Below, piece by piece: positions 42,341 through 51,610 of a stretch of 64,000 bases of DNA. How positions within the stretch are numbered: position 1 is the stretch's first letter; each line of letters starts with the position of its first letter. The stretch covers positions 744,001 through 808,000 of the forward strand of contig NZ_CP030034.1 in NCBI RefSeq assembly GCF_006874625.1, read 5' to 3'. The stretch is from Bdellovibrio sp. NC01. Its GTDB lineage: Bacteria > Bdellovibrionota > Bdellovibrionia > Bdellovibrionales > Bdellovibrionaceae. The translations under genes were made by a program, and so were the position numbers. A model generated the notes under the pieces. The model ran no database searches. It was not told the DNA's origin and saw nothing but the letters and a program-made list of their open reading frames with translations.

Positions 42341-42812
42341 GATCTCTTTGCTTTTGTGTTTGGCTTCACCGGCGTTTGCCTGGGAAGTTGACTTTTCAAG
42401 ACGCCAAGTGGAATTCAACAAGGTGAGCAACGAAGATCGTCTTCCAGCCAGCGTGCAAGAAGATCAATCCGCTTCAATTTTGAATAAAGTTTTCGACTCT
42501 GTTGAGCCCACTCAAGACATCGTTATCATGAATACGGAAAAAGGTTTCGTACCAGATACTGTGCGCTTGAAAAAAGGCAACAACTACCGCGTGCACATTG
42601 TGAACGTAAACGGTAAAGAGAAAAACGTCAGCTTCGTACTTGATGCTTTCTCTGAACACCACAACACGGTTTTCGGTGAGCAAAAAGTTTTCAACGTGAC
42701 TCCTAAAACGGATGGAATCTTTTCTTACCAATGCCCTGAAACAGCGGTGCAAGGTAAATTCATTATCTACTCTGATGCTAACTCTTCAGGAAGAAAACCC
42801 GCTTCTAACTAA
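42300..42812 (+). CDS. Exported cupredoxin-like protein
   Basis: About 170 residues from GTG 42300, which has GGAGG 6 bases before it within the upstream gene. A signal peptide (ISLLLCLASPAFA) leads to a domain resembling cupredoxins: GFVPDTVRLKKGNNYRVHIVN, then DGIFSYQCPETAVQGKFIIYS. The strand pattern and one cysteine fit, but the His/Met ligands expected after the cysteine are missing (QGK instead), so copper binding is doubtful. It sits directly before a CpaF-type ATPase gene. Confidence 0.75.
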   Translation: MNSVNSKIVKTCTKISLLLCLASPAFAWEVDFSRRQVEFNKVSNEDRLPASVQEDQSASILNKVFDSVEPTQDIVIMNTEKGFVPDTVRLKKGNNYRVHIVNVNGKEKNVSFVLDAFSEHHNTVFGEQKVFNVTPKTDGIFSYQCPETAVQGKFIIYSDANSSGRKPASN

Positions 42813-42820
42813 AGCGGGTT
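42796..42820 (+). other. Intercistronic hairpin over a stop codon
   Basis: AACCCGCTT (42796-42804) pairs with AAGCGGGTT (42812-42820); the cupredoxin gene stop lies in the loop and the following AAGGAC/ATG belongs to the CpaF-like gene. No T-run follows, so it may modulate translation or mRNA stability rather than terminate. Confidence 0.55.
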
Positions 42821-42831
42821 AAGGACGTTTT

Positions 42832-43944
42832 ATGTCGGATCAATCGAATGTTTTTAGACAGACCATCCAGCAGAATCTGGGTCCTGTAGCAAAGTATCTC
42901 GACGATTCTACTGTCTCTGAAATTCTTGTGAATGGTCCCAAAGAAATTTTTGTCGAACGTAAGGGTAAACTTGAAAAGGTTCCTGACACGTTTATGGGTG
43001 AAGACGATCTGCGTGCGGCTGTGAACTCGATTGCCCAATCGGTCGGTCGTCGTATCGACGACGAAAACCCGCGCCTTGATGCGCGTTTGCCTGATGGCTC
43101 GCGTATCGCAGCGGTGATCCCTCCGTGTTCGCGTAAAGGGACGACGCTTTCTATTCGTAAATTTACAAATACTAAAATCAGTTTCACGGATTACATTAAG
43201 CTCGGCACTATTTCTGAAGACGGTGCGCGCTTTTTGGATATCTGTATGTTCCTTGGCAAAAACGTGATCGTCAGTGGTGGTACCGGTTCTGGTAAAACGA
43301 CTTTGCTTTCATTGTTGTGCTCGCGCATTCCTAAAGGTCAGCGTGTGTTGGTGATCGAAGACTCTTCCGAGTTGCAAATCGATTACGACCACTTGGTGAT
43401 GTTTGAAACGCGCATGGCCGATGCCATGGGTAAAGGTGAAGTCACAATCAAAGATCTTGTGAAGAGTGCTCTGCGTCTTCGTCCGGATCGCATCATCGTC
43501 GGGGAGGTTCGTTCCGGCGAAGCTCTTGAGTTGTTGAATGCGATGAACACAGGTCACAAAGGTTGTATGGGCACGGTGCATGCGAACTCGCCTGAAGATG
43601 CGATCGTTCGTTTGGAAGCGTTAGCCCAAGGTGGCGACGGCAAAATCAGCGAAAAAGCTTTGCGCCAACAAGTTTCATCGGCGATCGACATCATCGTACA
43701 AATCTCGCGTTACGGAGACGGCTCACGCCGCATCGGTGCGATCAGCGAAGTGCGTGGTTTCTTGCCAGACGGTTCGTACGACGTCGTACCAATATTCGAA
43801 CTAGGTCGTTTAGTCCGCCGTCCCGATGGAAAACTAGAAGGTCAGTTGCAAGCAACAGGCAACGTCCCAACCTTCATGGAAGAAATCGTGGACAACAAAC
43901 TCCCATTCCCAAAATCCAAATTCCAAAAACCAACAGCCGCCTAA
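42832..43944 (+). CDS. CpaF/TadA-type secretion ATPase
   Basis: A 370-residue type II/IV secretion ATPase of the CpaF branch. An N-terminal domain with the STVSEILVNGP motif precedes the ATPase with Walker A GGTGSGKTTL, the Asp-box VIEDSSELQ, Walker B-type DRIIVGEVRSGEAL and His-box GHKGCMGTVHANSP. Such ATPases power Flp/Tad pili or related machines. No other tad/cpa genes are nearby, so it is an orphan here and might serve a complex encoded elsewhere. Confidence 0.9.
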   Translation: MSDQSNVFRQTIQQNLGPVAKYLDDSTVSEILVNGPKEIFVERKGKLEKVPDTFMGEDDLRAAVNSIAQSVGRRIDDENPRLDARLPDGSRIAAVIPPCSRKGTTLSIRKFTNTKISFTDYIKLGTISEDGARFLDICMFLGKNVIVSGGTGSGKTTLLSLLCSRIPKGQRVLVIEDSSELQIDYDHLVMFETRMADAMGKGEVTIKDLVKSALRLRPDRIIVGEVRSGEALELLNAMNTGHKGCMGTVHANSPEDAIVRLEALAQGGDGKISEKALRQQVSSAIDIIVQISRYGDGSRRIGAISEVRGFLPDGSYDVVPIFELGRLVRRPDGKLEGQLQATGNVPTFMEEIVDNKLPFPKSKFQKPTAA

Positions 43945-43949
43945 CCGAG

Positions 43950-44107
43950 GGTGTCTGTCACTAATTTGGGTCTACACCGCGTCATGCAAGGGTGCCTGCC
44001 ACTTTTTCCGCAAAAGTGCCTGGCACTTTTTTGGGCCCATACTGCGTTAAAACGCCGGCCGAGTCGCGTTTATGACGCGCTGTAGACCCAAAAAAGTGGC
44101 AGGCACC
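43950..44107. repeat. Clustered inverted/direct repeat with GTGCCTGGCAC units
   Basis: A 36-base arm at 43950-43985 is repeated in inverted form at 44072-44107 with 31 of 36 positions matching. Between them lie GGTGCCTGCCAC (43991-44002) and the near-perfect palindrome AGTGCC-T-GGCACT (44015-44027), followed by a diverged direct copy of the TTTGGG..TAC.CGCGT part (about 44029-44048). It fills the space after the CpaF-like gene and resembles REP-type elements; no transposase is nearby. Confidence 0.75.
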
Positions 44108-44168
44108 TTTTTGGTTTTTGCATAATATAGTTATTTCAATGGGATGGGATTTGCGCTAAGACCATTCC

Positions 44169-45206
44169 GTGCACTTTAGTTGTAAGATATCTAACGCAGT
44201 TTTGACGGTTCTTGAAGAGCAGGGTGAAGACCTGACGCCGATCTATGAACAGACACATCTGTCTGTCGAACTTTTGCGTGATTCTTCATACTGGATTTCT
44301 GCTCCCGACATGGAGCAGTTCTTAGAACTTGTTGTTCGTCTTCCGTTGAAATCGAATGAAGGTGATGTGCTTGTCAAAGCAGGTCACAATGGTCCCGAGC
44401 TTCGTGCGTGGGGTGTGCTTGATAGCGTGCTTCGCATGATGCCACGTCCACAGGAAATTTTTAATCAACCGGAACAATTCCTGTCGTACTTCATTTCGCC
44501 AAAACCACCGATTGAAAATTTGCGCCGAGACGAAACAAGCATCGGCTTCGATCTTCCACTGCCGGCCGAGCAATATCCTCTGGTCACGACGTACTTAAAA
44601 GCGGCGTTCGAATCTTTGCCGGTGTATGTGGGACAACCGCCTGCTCATTGCGAGTGGACGGGCATTAGTTTGAAATTGAATTGGTCGACAGAGCAGAAGT
44701 CTATCTTCAGCGAAAACGAAAATGTCGGCCACCAAGTCAGTCCCGATTTGTTCAAGAGTTTGATCGACGATTTGCAAAGAACTCAGCGCGAGCGTGAAGA
44801 TTTGCAAAAGTATGTTGGCGATCTTGAAGAAAAAATTCGCGACTACGAAAAACAAAAACTGCAATCTTCAAAAGATCTTGCGAGCAACGCCAAAATTTCT
44901 GCCGAGTCGCCATCGCTTCTTCCACAAGAAGGCACGTTGTCGCACTTGCATTTCGATAGCGAATCTCCAGGTTATGTTTTGAATCAGAACTTAGCGCGCA
45001 TGCACGACTACATGGTTCGTGCTCAGCAATTGATTACGATGCTTGCCGCTCAAGGAAAAATGACTCCAGCAGTGAAGGAAGCCATGAGACGTGTTGATTG
45101 GGAGTTTGTGAAAACTCAATATCCACGCACGGTTTTCGAAAGCATGGAGCTTGTTAAAAAATTTAATAAAGTAAACACCGAGAAGGAAGGAAATCATCAT
45201 GTCTGA
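44169..45206 (+). CDS. Protein with coiled coil, unknown function
   Basis: A 345-residue cytoplasmic protein with a GTG start. The N-terminal 160 or so residues ([33 protein letters not shown]) faintly recall the sensory domain that precedes AraC regulators, but no helix-turn-helix follows. Residues about 195-235 form a coiled coil ([16 protein letters not shown]) and the C-terminus is helical. The 3' end overlaps enolase by 8 bases, so its expression may influence enolase. Confidence 0.7.
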   Translation: MHFSCKISNAVLTVLEEQGEDLTPIYEQTHLSVELLRDSSYWISAPDMEQFLELVVRLPLKSNEGDVLVKAGHNGPELRAWGVLDSVLRMMPRPQEIFNQPEQFLSYFISPKPPIENLRRDETSIGFDLPLPAEQYPLVTTYLKAAFESLPVYVGQPPAHCEWTGISLKLNWSTEQKSIFSENENVGHQVSPDLFKSLIDDLQRTQREREDLQKYVGDLEEKIRDYEKQKLQSSKDLASNAKISAESPSLLPQEGTLSHLHFDSESPGYVLNQNLARMHDYMVRAQQLITMLAAQGKMTPAVKEAMRRVDWEFVKTQYPRTVFESMELVKKFNKVNTEKEGNHHV

Positions 45207-46467
45207 AATCGTCAGTCTTATCTCCCGTGAAATCTTGGACAGCCGTGGAAATCCAACGGTTGAAGTAGAAGTAACTACTGCAGACGGTAACGTAGGTCGC
45301 GCCGCTGTACCATCAGGTGCATCAACTGGTGCGCATGAAGCTTGCGAGCTTCGTGATGGCGATAAAAATCGCTACTTGGGTAAAGGTGTTTACAAAGCTG
45401 TTGATAACGTTCGCGAAAAAATCGCTCCGGAATTGTTGGGCTTGCAAGCGACAGAGCAAGTTTACATCGACAAAATTTTGCGCGACATCGACGGCACTGA
45501 AAACAAATCGAACTTAGGCGCGAATGCGATCCTTGGTGTTTCATTGGCGGTTGCGAAGGCAGCAGCTCTTGATACAAATCTTCCGTTGTACCGTTACGTG
45601 GGTGGTTCACAAGCTTGCCGCTTGCCAGTTCCATTGATGAACGTATTGAACGGTGGTGCGCACGCGAACAATGGCTTGGACATCCAAGAGTTCATGATCA
45701 TTCCAACTGTGAACAACTCTTACGCTGAATCACTTCGTGCCGGTGCCGAAATCTTCCACACGCTTAAGAAAATCTTGGGCAAAAAAGGTTTCTCGACGGC
45801 GGTTGGTGATGAAGGTGGTTTCGCTCCTAAATTGGGTTCGAATCAAGAAGCGATGGATTTGGTTATGAGTGCGATTGTTGATGCTGGTTATGATCCAGGT
45901 CAAAACGTATTCTTGGGCTTGGACGTTGCTTCGACTGAACTTTACAAAGATGGCAAATACACTTGGGAAGGTTCGCAAATCACTCCGAATGAACTTCTTG
46001 GCATCTACAAAAATTGGGCGGAGAAATATCCATTGATCTCTATCGAAGACGGCTTCTCTGAAGACGACTGGGATTCATGGGTGAATGCAACTGCACAAAT
46101 GGGCCAAACAATGCAATTGGTTGGTGACGATTTGTTCGTAACAAACCCTAAACGTCTTCGCCAAGGTTTGGATAAAAAAGCTGCGAATGCTTTGCTAGTG
46201 AAAGTAAACCAAATCGGTACTTTGACAGAAACTTTCGAAGCTGTGAATTTGGCGCAAAGACACAAATACAAAACTGTGATGTCTCATCGCTCTGGCGAAA
46301 CAGAAGACGTGACGATCGCAGACTTGTCTGTGGCGTTGAACTGCCACCAAATCAAAACGGGCAGCTTGTGCCGCGGTGAAAGAACTGCGAAATACAACCA
46401 ACTTCTTCGCATCGAAGAAGACTTGGGTGGTATGGGCACATACTGGGACAAATCCGCTTTTAGATAA
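45199..46467 (+). CDS. eno: Enolase
   Basis: Converts 2-phosphoglycerate to phosphoenolpyruvate. The 422-residue enzyme has [27 protein letters not shown] with catalytic Glu, the magnesium Asp in GLDVAST, the [12 protein letters not shown] region, and [13 protein letters not shown] followed by [17 protein letters not shown] precedes the ATG, which lies inside the previous gene (8-base overlap). The ftsB gene follows, as in many Proteobacteria. Confidence 0.98.
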   Translation: MSEIVSLISREILDSRGNPTVEVEVTTADGNVGRAAVPSGASTGAHEACELRDGDKNRYLGKGVYKAVDNVREKIAPELLGLQATEQVYIDKILRDIDGTENKSNLGANAILGVSLAVAKAAALDTNLPLYRYVGGSQACRLPVPLMNVLNGGAHANNGLDIQEFMIIPTVNNSYAESLRAGAEIFHTLKKILGKKGFSTAVGDEGGFAPKLGSNQEAMDLVMSAIVDAGYDPGQNVFLGLDVASTELYKDGKYTWEGSQITPNELLGIYKNWAEKYPLISIEDGFSEDDWDSWVNATAQMGQTMQLVGDDLFVTNPKRLRQGLDKKAANALLVKVNQIGTLTETFEAVNLAQRHKYKTVMSHRSGETEDVTIADLSVALNCHQIKTGSLCRGERTAKYNQLLRIEEDLGGMGTYWDKSAFR

Positions 46468-46487
46468 TTTCCGAAAACGATCTGGAC

Positions 46488-46513
46488 TAGCCACCGCGGA
46501 CTTGCGGTGGCTA
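46488..46513 (+). other. Hairpin between eno and ftsB
   Basis: TAGCCACCGC (46488-46497) pairs perfectly with GCGGTGGCTA (46504-46513). No T-run follows, so it could stabilise the eno mRNA or partially attenuate ftsB rather than act as a full terminator. Confidence 0.5.
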
Positions 46514-46523
46514 CACTAGATTC

Positions 46524-46829
46524 ATGTCTTATACTCAATTTGCACTTGGTGTTCGTCGTTTCCTAAATCATCCCACTCGCGTGGCGATGGTGTGCTTCGT
46601 TGTCTTCACAACTTCGATCGTATTGAACGGAAACTTATGGCGCCTGTGGGGTCTACACAGAGACTTCGCCCATATCGAAAGTGAAATTGGACAAACTAAA
46701 AAAAGCATCTTCGATTTGCAAAGTCAGTTGAAGCAAGCCAAAGATCCAGCTTTTATCGAACGTCAGGCTCGCGATAAATTGGATTTGGCTGGCGAACATG
46801 ACCTTGTCTTTGTTTTTCCTGAACAATAG
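46524..46829 (+). CDS. ftsB: FtsB/DivIC-type septum formation protein
   Basis: A 101-residue single-pass membrane protein: short cytoplasmic N-terminus, one helix (VAMVCFVVFTTSIVLNG), then a periplasmic coiled coil (HIESEIGQTKKSIFDLQSQL) ending DPAFIERQARDKLDLAGEHDLVFVF, the conserved end of the family. It acts with FtsL and FtsQ in division. Position directly after eno supports the call. Confidence 0.88.
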   Translation: MSYTQFALGVRRFLNHPTRVAMVCFVVFTTSIVLNGNLWRLWGLHRDFAHIESEIGQTKKSIFDLQSQLKQAKDPAFIERQARDKLDLAGEHDLVFVFPEQ

Positions 46830-46939
46830 GCGTACCTAGACCTCAAATGCGACGCATTAACGCGTGCTTCTCGGTTATACTCTTACTAGTATTCATGCTC
46901 TAAACAGGTCTACTTTGTTTAATGAATCTAGAGGTTTAT

Positions 46940-47245
46940 ATGACTGAGAACGAAAACTACTCACTTGATTGGAACAAAGAAAGCGTTCGCGCCCTTCGCC
47001 TGCGTTTGGGTTGGAGCAAGTCAGACATGGCTCGCAGACTTCAGTGTTCTTTGACAGATCTTGAGTCTTTCGAAAAGGGCCAAAGCGAGATGAAGTCACT
47101 CATCAAGTCGCAACTTGAGATGATGTATCGTCAATGCCAAGAATGTTCTGATGAAGTGAAGTACACAGCTGCTTGTGAAAACGTTTTAGAGAAAAGCGCA
47201 CTTGAACAAGTTGAGTTTTCTCGCGTTAAAGCAGACCTCGAATAA
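46940..47245 (+). CDS. XRE-family helix-turn-helix protein
   Basis: About 101 residues from ATG 46940, chosen for its AGAGGT ribosome-binding site over an in-frame ATG at 46922. The N-terminal half is a lambda-repressor-like helix-turn-helix (VRALRLRLGWSKSDMARRLQCSLTDLESFEKG), followed by a helical tail. It lacks a nearby partner toxin or operon, so it is probably a stand-alone transcription factor. Targets unknown. Confidence 0.8.
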   Translation: MTENENYSLDWNKESVRALRLRLGWSKSDMARRLQCSLTDLESFEKGQSEMKSLIKSQLEMMYRQCQECSDEVKYTAACENVLEKSALEQVEFSRVKADLE

Positions 47246-47304
47246 TCCCGTATCGACAATAATTCACTCCCGTTGTAGAAATATTCTGCAAAGGGAGTTC
47301 TCGA

Positions 47305-49917
47305 ATGAAAAAGCTCTATTTAGTTGATGTCAGTTCTATGTTTTTTCGCGCCTTTTACGCGATCAGACCGCTGACGTCTCCGGCGGGTGTTCCAGTGAAC
47401 GCCGTCTATGGTTTCCTCAGCATGATTTCCAAACTCATGAAAGATGAGAAGCCAGAATACCTTGTGTTCTGTTACGACCGTAAAGAACCTTCTTTCCGTC
47501 ACGAAATGTACGACCAATACAAAGCGCACCGTTCAGAAATGCCTGAAGACCTTGGCGTGCAAATTCCTTACATCAAACGTTTAGCTGACGTGATGGGTGT
47601 GCCATCGCTGGAAGTGCCAACGTTCGAGGCCGACGACATCATCGGCACGTTAACAAAATATGGCCGCCGTCAAGGCATGGACGTAGTCATCGTGTCAGGC
47701 GATAAAGACTTCGCGCAGTTGATCGAACCTGGCGTTGTTCTTTACGACACAATGAAGGACATCAAATACGACTCTGAGGGAGCCTTCAATAAATGGGGCG
47801 TGCGCCCAGATCAGTTCATCGATTTCTTGGCGATCCTTGGCGACTCGGTCGATAACGTCCCGGGAGTGAAAGGTGTCGGCGAAAAAGGTGCGATTAAGTT
47901 GCTTGAACAGTTTAAACACCTTGAAGACATCTACGAAAACATCGACAAAGTTGAAAGCAAAAGCGTGAAAGAAAAGCTTCTTGCTTCTAAAGACAATGCT
48001 TTGATTTCCAAAAAGCTCGTGATTATTTCAACGGATATTCCGATCGATGAGAATCTAGAGACCTATAAACTTCGTCCTTGGAAGACCGAAGAGCTTCGCG
48101 CTTTATTGCGTGAGCTGAATTTCAAAAACTTCGAGAAAAATCTTTTAGGTCTTGAAGGCGAAGATAAACTTAAAGCTGACGGTACAAACTGGTATTCGGA
48201 AACTGCCAACCCTTCGCCTCAAAAAGTGCAAGTAGCAGCGGCTCCAGCAAATGTCAGCGATCCATTGACGGCCTCTATTGCAGAGATCACTGAATACACC
48301 GCTCAAGAATACCCTGAAGTGAAAATGTCGACTCGTGAGCTAACAGAAGTGTTGGCAGAGAATCAGCCTTTATGGGGCTTCCAAGACGAACGCGGGGTTT
48401 TCCTTGGTACTGACAAAGAAGTGATTTCGGTTTCCGATTCAGAAAACTTGGGTATCTTAACTGATACTTTCAATGTTCGCTGGAGCGGATTTGATCTGAA
48501 AGAATTCTGGCATAAGATCGGCGCAAAAACTCCGGTCGCTGCGTGGGATAGCATGCTTGGTGCTTACATTTTGAAGGCCGGTGATGCGACTGACTTCGCA
48601 AAAATGTACAACAAGTTTATGGGTGAAGAGTTGCGTGAAATGCCAACTCCATCACAGCTTTACAATTCGCATTTACATTTTGCCAAGACAATCCAAAAAC
48701 TTCTTAAAGAAGTTCACGGCGACAAAGTTTACAACACCCTAGAATTGCCACTCGCAAACGTCTTACTTGCGATGGAAAACTGGGGTATTCGCATCGACAC
48801 GGATCTTTTGAAAAAAGAAAGTGAAGATTTGGCGAAAGAAATCTCGGAACTTGAAACCGCAATTCACAAAGAAGCAGGTGAAAGTTTCAACGTCGGCAGT
48901 CCAAAACAATTGGGCGTCGTTCTGTTTGAAAAAATGGGTCTGCCAGCCGGTAAAAAAACGAAAACTGGCTATTCAACAGATGAAGAAGTGATGTTGGGAC
49001 TAGAACATCCGATTGCGAAATTGATTTTGAGCTGGCGTGAACTTTCAAAATTAAAATCGACATACGTAGATGCAATTCCAGCGTTGATCTCTCCAAAAGA
49101 TCAGCGTGTGCACACAAGCTTCAATCAAGCACTGACAACGACGGGCCGTCTTTCAAGTACTCATCCGAACTTGCAAAACATCCCCGTCAGAACAGAGCGT
49201 GGTCAGCGTGTGCGTAAAGCCTTTATCGCGGCTCCACGAATGAAGTTGATGTCTGTCGACTATTCACAAATTGAGCTAAGAATCTTGGCGCACATTTCTG
49301 AAGATCCAAACATGATGAAAGCCTTCGCTGAAGACCTAGATATCCATGCGGCAACCGCTGCGGAAGTTTATGGTATCGACTTGAAGGCTGTGACATCAGA
49401 ACATCGCCGTGCAGCCAAAGCTGTGAACTTTGGTATCGCTTACGGTCAGGGAGCATTCGGTTTAGCTGAAAACTTAGGTATTTCTCGTTCGGAAGCGAAA
49501 GATATTATCGATCGTTACTTCACGCGCTTTAAAAACGTGCGCGACTATATCGAAGGCACGATCAAATTGGCCCACGAACAAGGTTACGTAGAAACATTGT
49601 TCGGTCGTCGTCGTTACATCGATGAACTGAAGTCTAAGAACATGGCTTTGAAAAAATTTGGCGAGCGCGCCGCAATCAATGCCCCGATTCAAGGAACGGC
49701 AAGTGACATCGTTAAAAAAGCGATGATCGATGTCGCCGCAAAAGTTCCAGTGCGCATGCTGCTTCAAGTGCATGACGAATTGATCTTCGAAGACACAGAA
49801 GCAAACTTGCAAAAGTACTCTGCTGAATTAGTGAAGATCATGGAATCGGTGGTTGCTTTGAAGGTTCCGCTCAAGGTCAATTATGCCATCGGCGATAATT
49901 GGGACGAAGCCCACTAA
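47305..49917 (+). CDS. polA: DNA polymerase I without proofreading motifs
   Basis: An 870-residue repair and gap-filling polymerase. An N-terminal 5'-3' exonuclease (YLVDVSSMFFRAFYA, FEADDIIGTL, GDKDFAQL, GVKGVGEKGA) is followed by a shortened middle domain where the DxE motif of 3'-5' exonucleases should be but is not (LWGFQDERGVFLG), then the polymerase motifs TTGRLSSTHPNLQNIP, MSVDYSQIELRILAH, RRAAKAVNFGIAYG and LLQVHDELIFE. It should polymerise without proofreading, like the Bacillus and Thermus enzymes. GGGAG precedes the ATG. Confidence 0.96.
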   Translation: MKKLYLVDVSSMFFRAFYAIRPLTSPAGVPVNAVYGFLSMISKLMKDEKPEYLVFCYDRKEPSFRHEMYDQYKAHRSEMPEDLGVQIPYIKRLADVMGVPSLEVPTFEADDIIGTLTKYGRRQGMDVVIVSGDKDFAQLIEPGVVLYDTMKDIKYDSEGAFNKWGVRPDQFIDFLAILGDSVDNVPGVKGVGEKGAIKLLEQFKHLEDIYENIDKVESKSVKEKLLASKDNALISKKLVIISTDIPIDENLETYKLRPWKTEELRALLRELNFKNFEKNLLGLEGEDKLKADGTNWYSETANPSPQKVQVAAAPANVSDPLTASIAEITEYTAQEYPEVKMSTRELTEVLAENQPLWGFQDERGVFLGTDKEVISVSDSENLGILTDTFNVRWSGFDLKEFWHKIGAKTPVAAWDSMLGAYILKAGDATDFAKMYNKFMGEELREMPTPSQLYNSHLHFAKTIQKLLKEVHGDKVYNTLELPLANVLLAMENWGIRIDTDLLKKESEDLAKEISELETAIHKEAGESFNVGSPKQLGVVLFEKMGLPAGKKTKTGYSTDEEVMLGLEHPIAKLILSWRELSKLKSTYVDAIPALISPKDQRVHTSFNQALTTTGRLSSTHPNLQNIPVRTERGQRVRKAFIAAPRMKLMSVDYSQIELRILAHISEDPNMMKAFAEDLDIHAATAAEVYGIDLKAVTSEHRRAAKAVNFGIAYGQGAFGLAENLGISRSEAKDIIDRYFTRFKNVRDYIEGTIKLAHEQGYVETLFGRRRYIDELKSKNMALKKFGERAAINAPIQGTASDIVKKAMIDVAAKVPVRMLLQVHDELIFEDTEANLQKYSAELVKIMESVVALKVPLKVNYAIGDNWDEAH

Positions 49918-49921
49918 TCGT

Positions 49922-50014
49922 CGCCAGATCCTCGCCGATACCTTCGTTGCTCGTCGGCGGCGTACAGGTAGTACGCCTTTCTCCTTGCGCCTCGGTCTCG
50001 ACGAGGCTTTGGCG
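49922..50014. repeat. Palindromic repeat element, copy 2 (after polA)
   Basis: Core GGCGTAC-AGGTA-GTACGCC (49959-49977) with flanks CGTTGCTCGTCGGC and CTCCTTGCGCCTCGG, nearly the same as the element after lamB. Outer arms CGCCAGATCCTCG (49922-49934) and CGAGGCTTTGGCG (50002-50014) pair at 11 of 13 positions plus one wobble but are unrelated in sequence to the arms of copy 1. It begins 5 bases after the polA stop. Confidence 0.75.
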
Positions 50015-50030
50015 CCGGAAGAGTGACTGT

Positions 50031-50819
50031 TTAACGGCGTGCCCAGAGGAAGAGGCGTTTGAAGGGGTAGAAGAATGGGCGGTCGTCGGGGAGGATTTTG
50101 AATAATCGCTCTTTGTAGGCCGTTAGGAATTTTTCGTAGTCGTCTTTACTTAAGCGGCTTCTGAAATGTGTCAGCATTGAACCTTTGACCCACTCAACCA
50201 CTTCTTCGCGTGAGCCAAGTTTGTGGCCGTAGATTTCTACGTGAGCTTTTTGTTCTGCAAAACCGAGTTTAAATAATAACGTCGCATAGTCTTCGGCCAA
50301 CATCATCGTGTTGGCTTTTTCGTAGGTTTGACCTTTCAGCAAAGTCTTCCACGGCTCTTCATGACTCATCTGAGCTGCTAATGTGTGAGTTGGATAATCG
50401 TGATTCATCGGCATTTGTACAGCCAACTGTCCACCTGGCACCAGTGCTTCGTACAAGCGTTTGAATAAATCAGGATGGTTGTCACACCATTGAAGAGCTG
50501 CATTCGAAAAGATCACGCCGTATTTTTTATCAGCGGACCACGTGTTGATATCACCAAACGTAAACGATAAACCGTTGCCAGCAAACTTCTGCGCATCTTG
50601 CATCATCGTATCAGATGAATCTAAGCCTGTTGTTGAAGACGCTTGCAAGTGACGGTGTAAAGCTGCAGTCAGCTCGCCCGTGCCGCAGCCAAGATCAATC
50701 GCAGTACCGTTTGGGATCGGATGAACCATGTCCATCAAATCGAAGAACGGTTGCGAACGTTCGTTTTTAAATTTTTCGTATTGATTTGGATTCCAAGAGG
50801 AAGAAGGGGAAGAAGTCAT
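50031..50819 (-). CDS. SAM-dependent methyltransferase (trans-aconitate methyltransferase-like)
   Basis: About 262 residues from ATG 50819 (GGAG 7 bases upstream). Motif I AIDLGCGTGELTAALH binds S-adenosylmethionine; TTGLDSSDTMM, FTFGDINTW and FSNAALQWCDNH continue the class I methyltransferase fold, and the last segment closely recalls trans-aconitate 2-methyltransferase (Tam), with a matching C-terminal half. Substrate is not proven. Confidence 0.85.
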   Translation of the reverse strand: MTSSPSSSWNPNQYEKFKNERSQPFFDLMDMVHPIPNGTAIDLGCGTGELTAALHRHLQASSTTGLDSSDTMMQDAQKFAGNGLSFTFGDINTWSADKKYGVIFSNAALQWCDNHPDLFKRLYEALVPGGQLAVQMPMNHDYPTHTLAAQMSHEEPWKTLLKGQTYEKANTMMLAEDYATLLFKLGFAEQKAHVEIYGHKLGSREEVVEWVKGSMLTHFRSRLSKDDYEKFLTAYKERLFKILPDDRPFFYPFKRLFLWARR

Positions 50820-50875
50820 AAGCAATCTCCTTGCCCCACAATTTACGCTTACAAATGAACGCTGTCAGGGATTAA

Positions 50876-51508
50876 TTATTCAGTTTCCCAACCGACAACG
50901 CGGCCACCCTCAAAATACACAAAACGTGTCTCTTTACGGTAACCTTCCGGTGAAGACGAGAAGCGTTGATACTTCCAACGTTCATTTTTGTAGATCGGAT
51001 TTCCAGAAACTTCGACAGAAGCTGGTTCGCCCCACGAACGTTTCACGTATTCTTGCGGCATACCGATGGCGATGTCCTGCGTCTCGATCAAATCTTTCAT
51101 TTCAGCTTGTGGAGCTTGCGAACGATCCCAGATCTTGTGGCTGTTCATCCATTGCTGGCGACCTTCTAAAGAAGGAATCGATAAGAACGAGATTTTTTCT
51201 TCATCGTTCTTCAACCATGGCAAAACTTTGGAATATTGTTCTTTTTCTTTTTTAGAGCTCAGGCTGCGCTCAAGTTCGCGAACCTTTTGGCGATTGCGAA
51301 TATCTTCCAGATCGCTTTCCGACAGAGAGCTTGGATCTTTTCCTAATTCATAGGCAGTTTGGCGAACGGCTTTATCGCGACTTGAACTGCGATCACGTGA
51401 GTCGGAGTATTGAACCCCATCAGAACCATAACCACTGTTTGCTGATCTTTGGAAACCCGCACAACCTGCCAGCATAGGCACGGTAACTAGAAAAGACATC
51501 CATTTCAT
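50876..51508 (-). CDS. Lipoprotein with SmpA/BamE-like C-terminus
   Basis: A 210-residue lipoprotein (lipobox MLAGC near residue 16). A Ser/Asp/Arg-rich linker and a charged helical middle part lead to a C-terminal domain, DIAIGMPQEYVKRSWGEPASVEVSGN...FEGGRVVGWE, whose 'GM...V...WG.P' pattern resembles the SmpA/OmlA (BamE-like) fold. It is too divergent to call BamE. Probably outer-membrane anchored. Confidence 0.75.
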   Translation of the reverse strand: MKWMSFLVTVPMLAGCAGFQRSANSGYGSDGVQYSDSRDRSSSRDKAVRQTAYELGKDPSSLSESDLEDIRNRQKVRELERSLSSKKEKEQYSKVLPWLKNDEEKISFLSIPSLEGRQQWMNSHKIWDRSQAPQAEMKDLIETQDIAIGMPQEYVKRSWGEPASVEVSGNPIYKNERWKYQRFSSSPEGYRKETRFVYFEGGRVVGWETE

Positions 51509-51610
51509 TGAAAGACTCCTAAAACTAAATTCTAGCCGATGGACTTCTGTTTATAAATTGTTCTTGCTGCTTATTTAGTTCTTTTCTTACAATCGTCTTG
51601 GGAGATTCGT

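Noticed and set aside
36845-42812. Homology between the exported proteins at 36845 and 42300 (both start mature AWE...)
   Set aside because: The likeness is limited to a few residues after the signal peptide; the rest does not align.
42832-43944. Start of a Flp/Tad pilus cluster
   Set aside because: Only the ATPase is present; the following genes are a coiled-coil protein and enolase, with no prepilin, TadB/C or secretin genes.
43950-44107. CRISPR array
   Set aside because: The repeats are few, include inverted copies and have no regular spacers; no cas genes are present in the window.
46488-46513. Intrinsic terminator between eno and ftsB
   Set aside because: The stem is strong but lacks a following T-run, so it is listed as a hairpin of unknown role.
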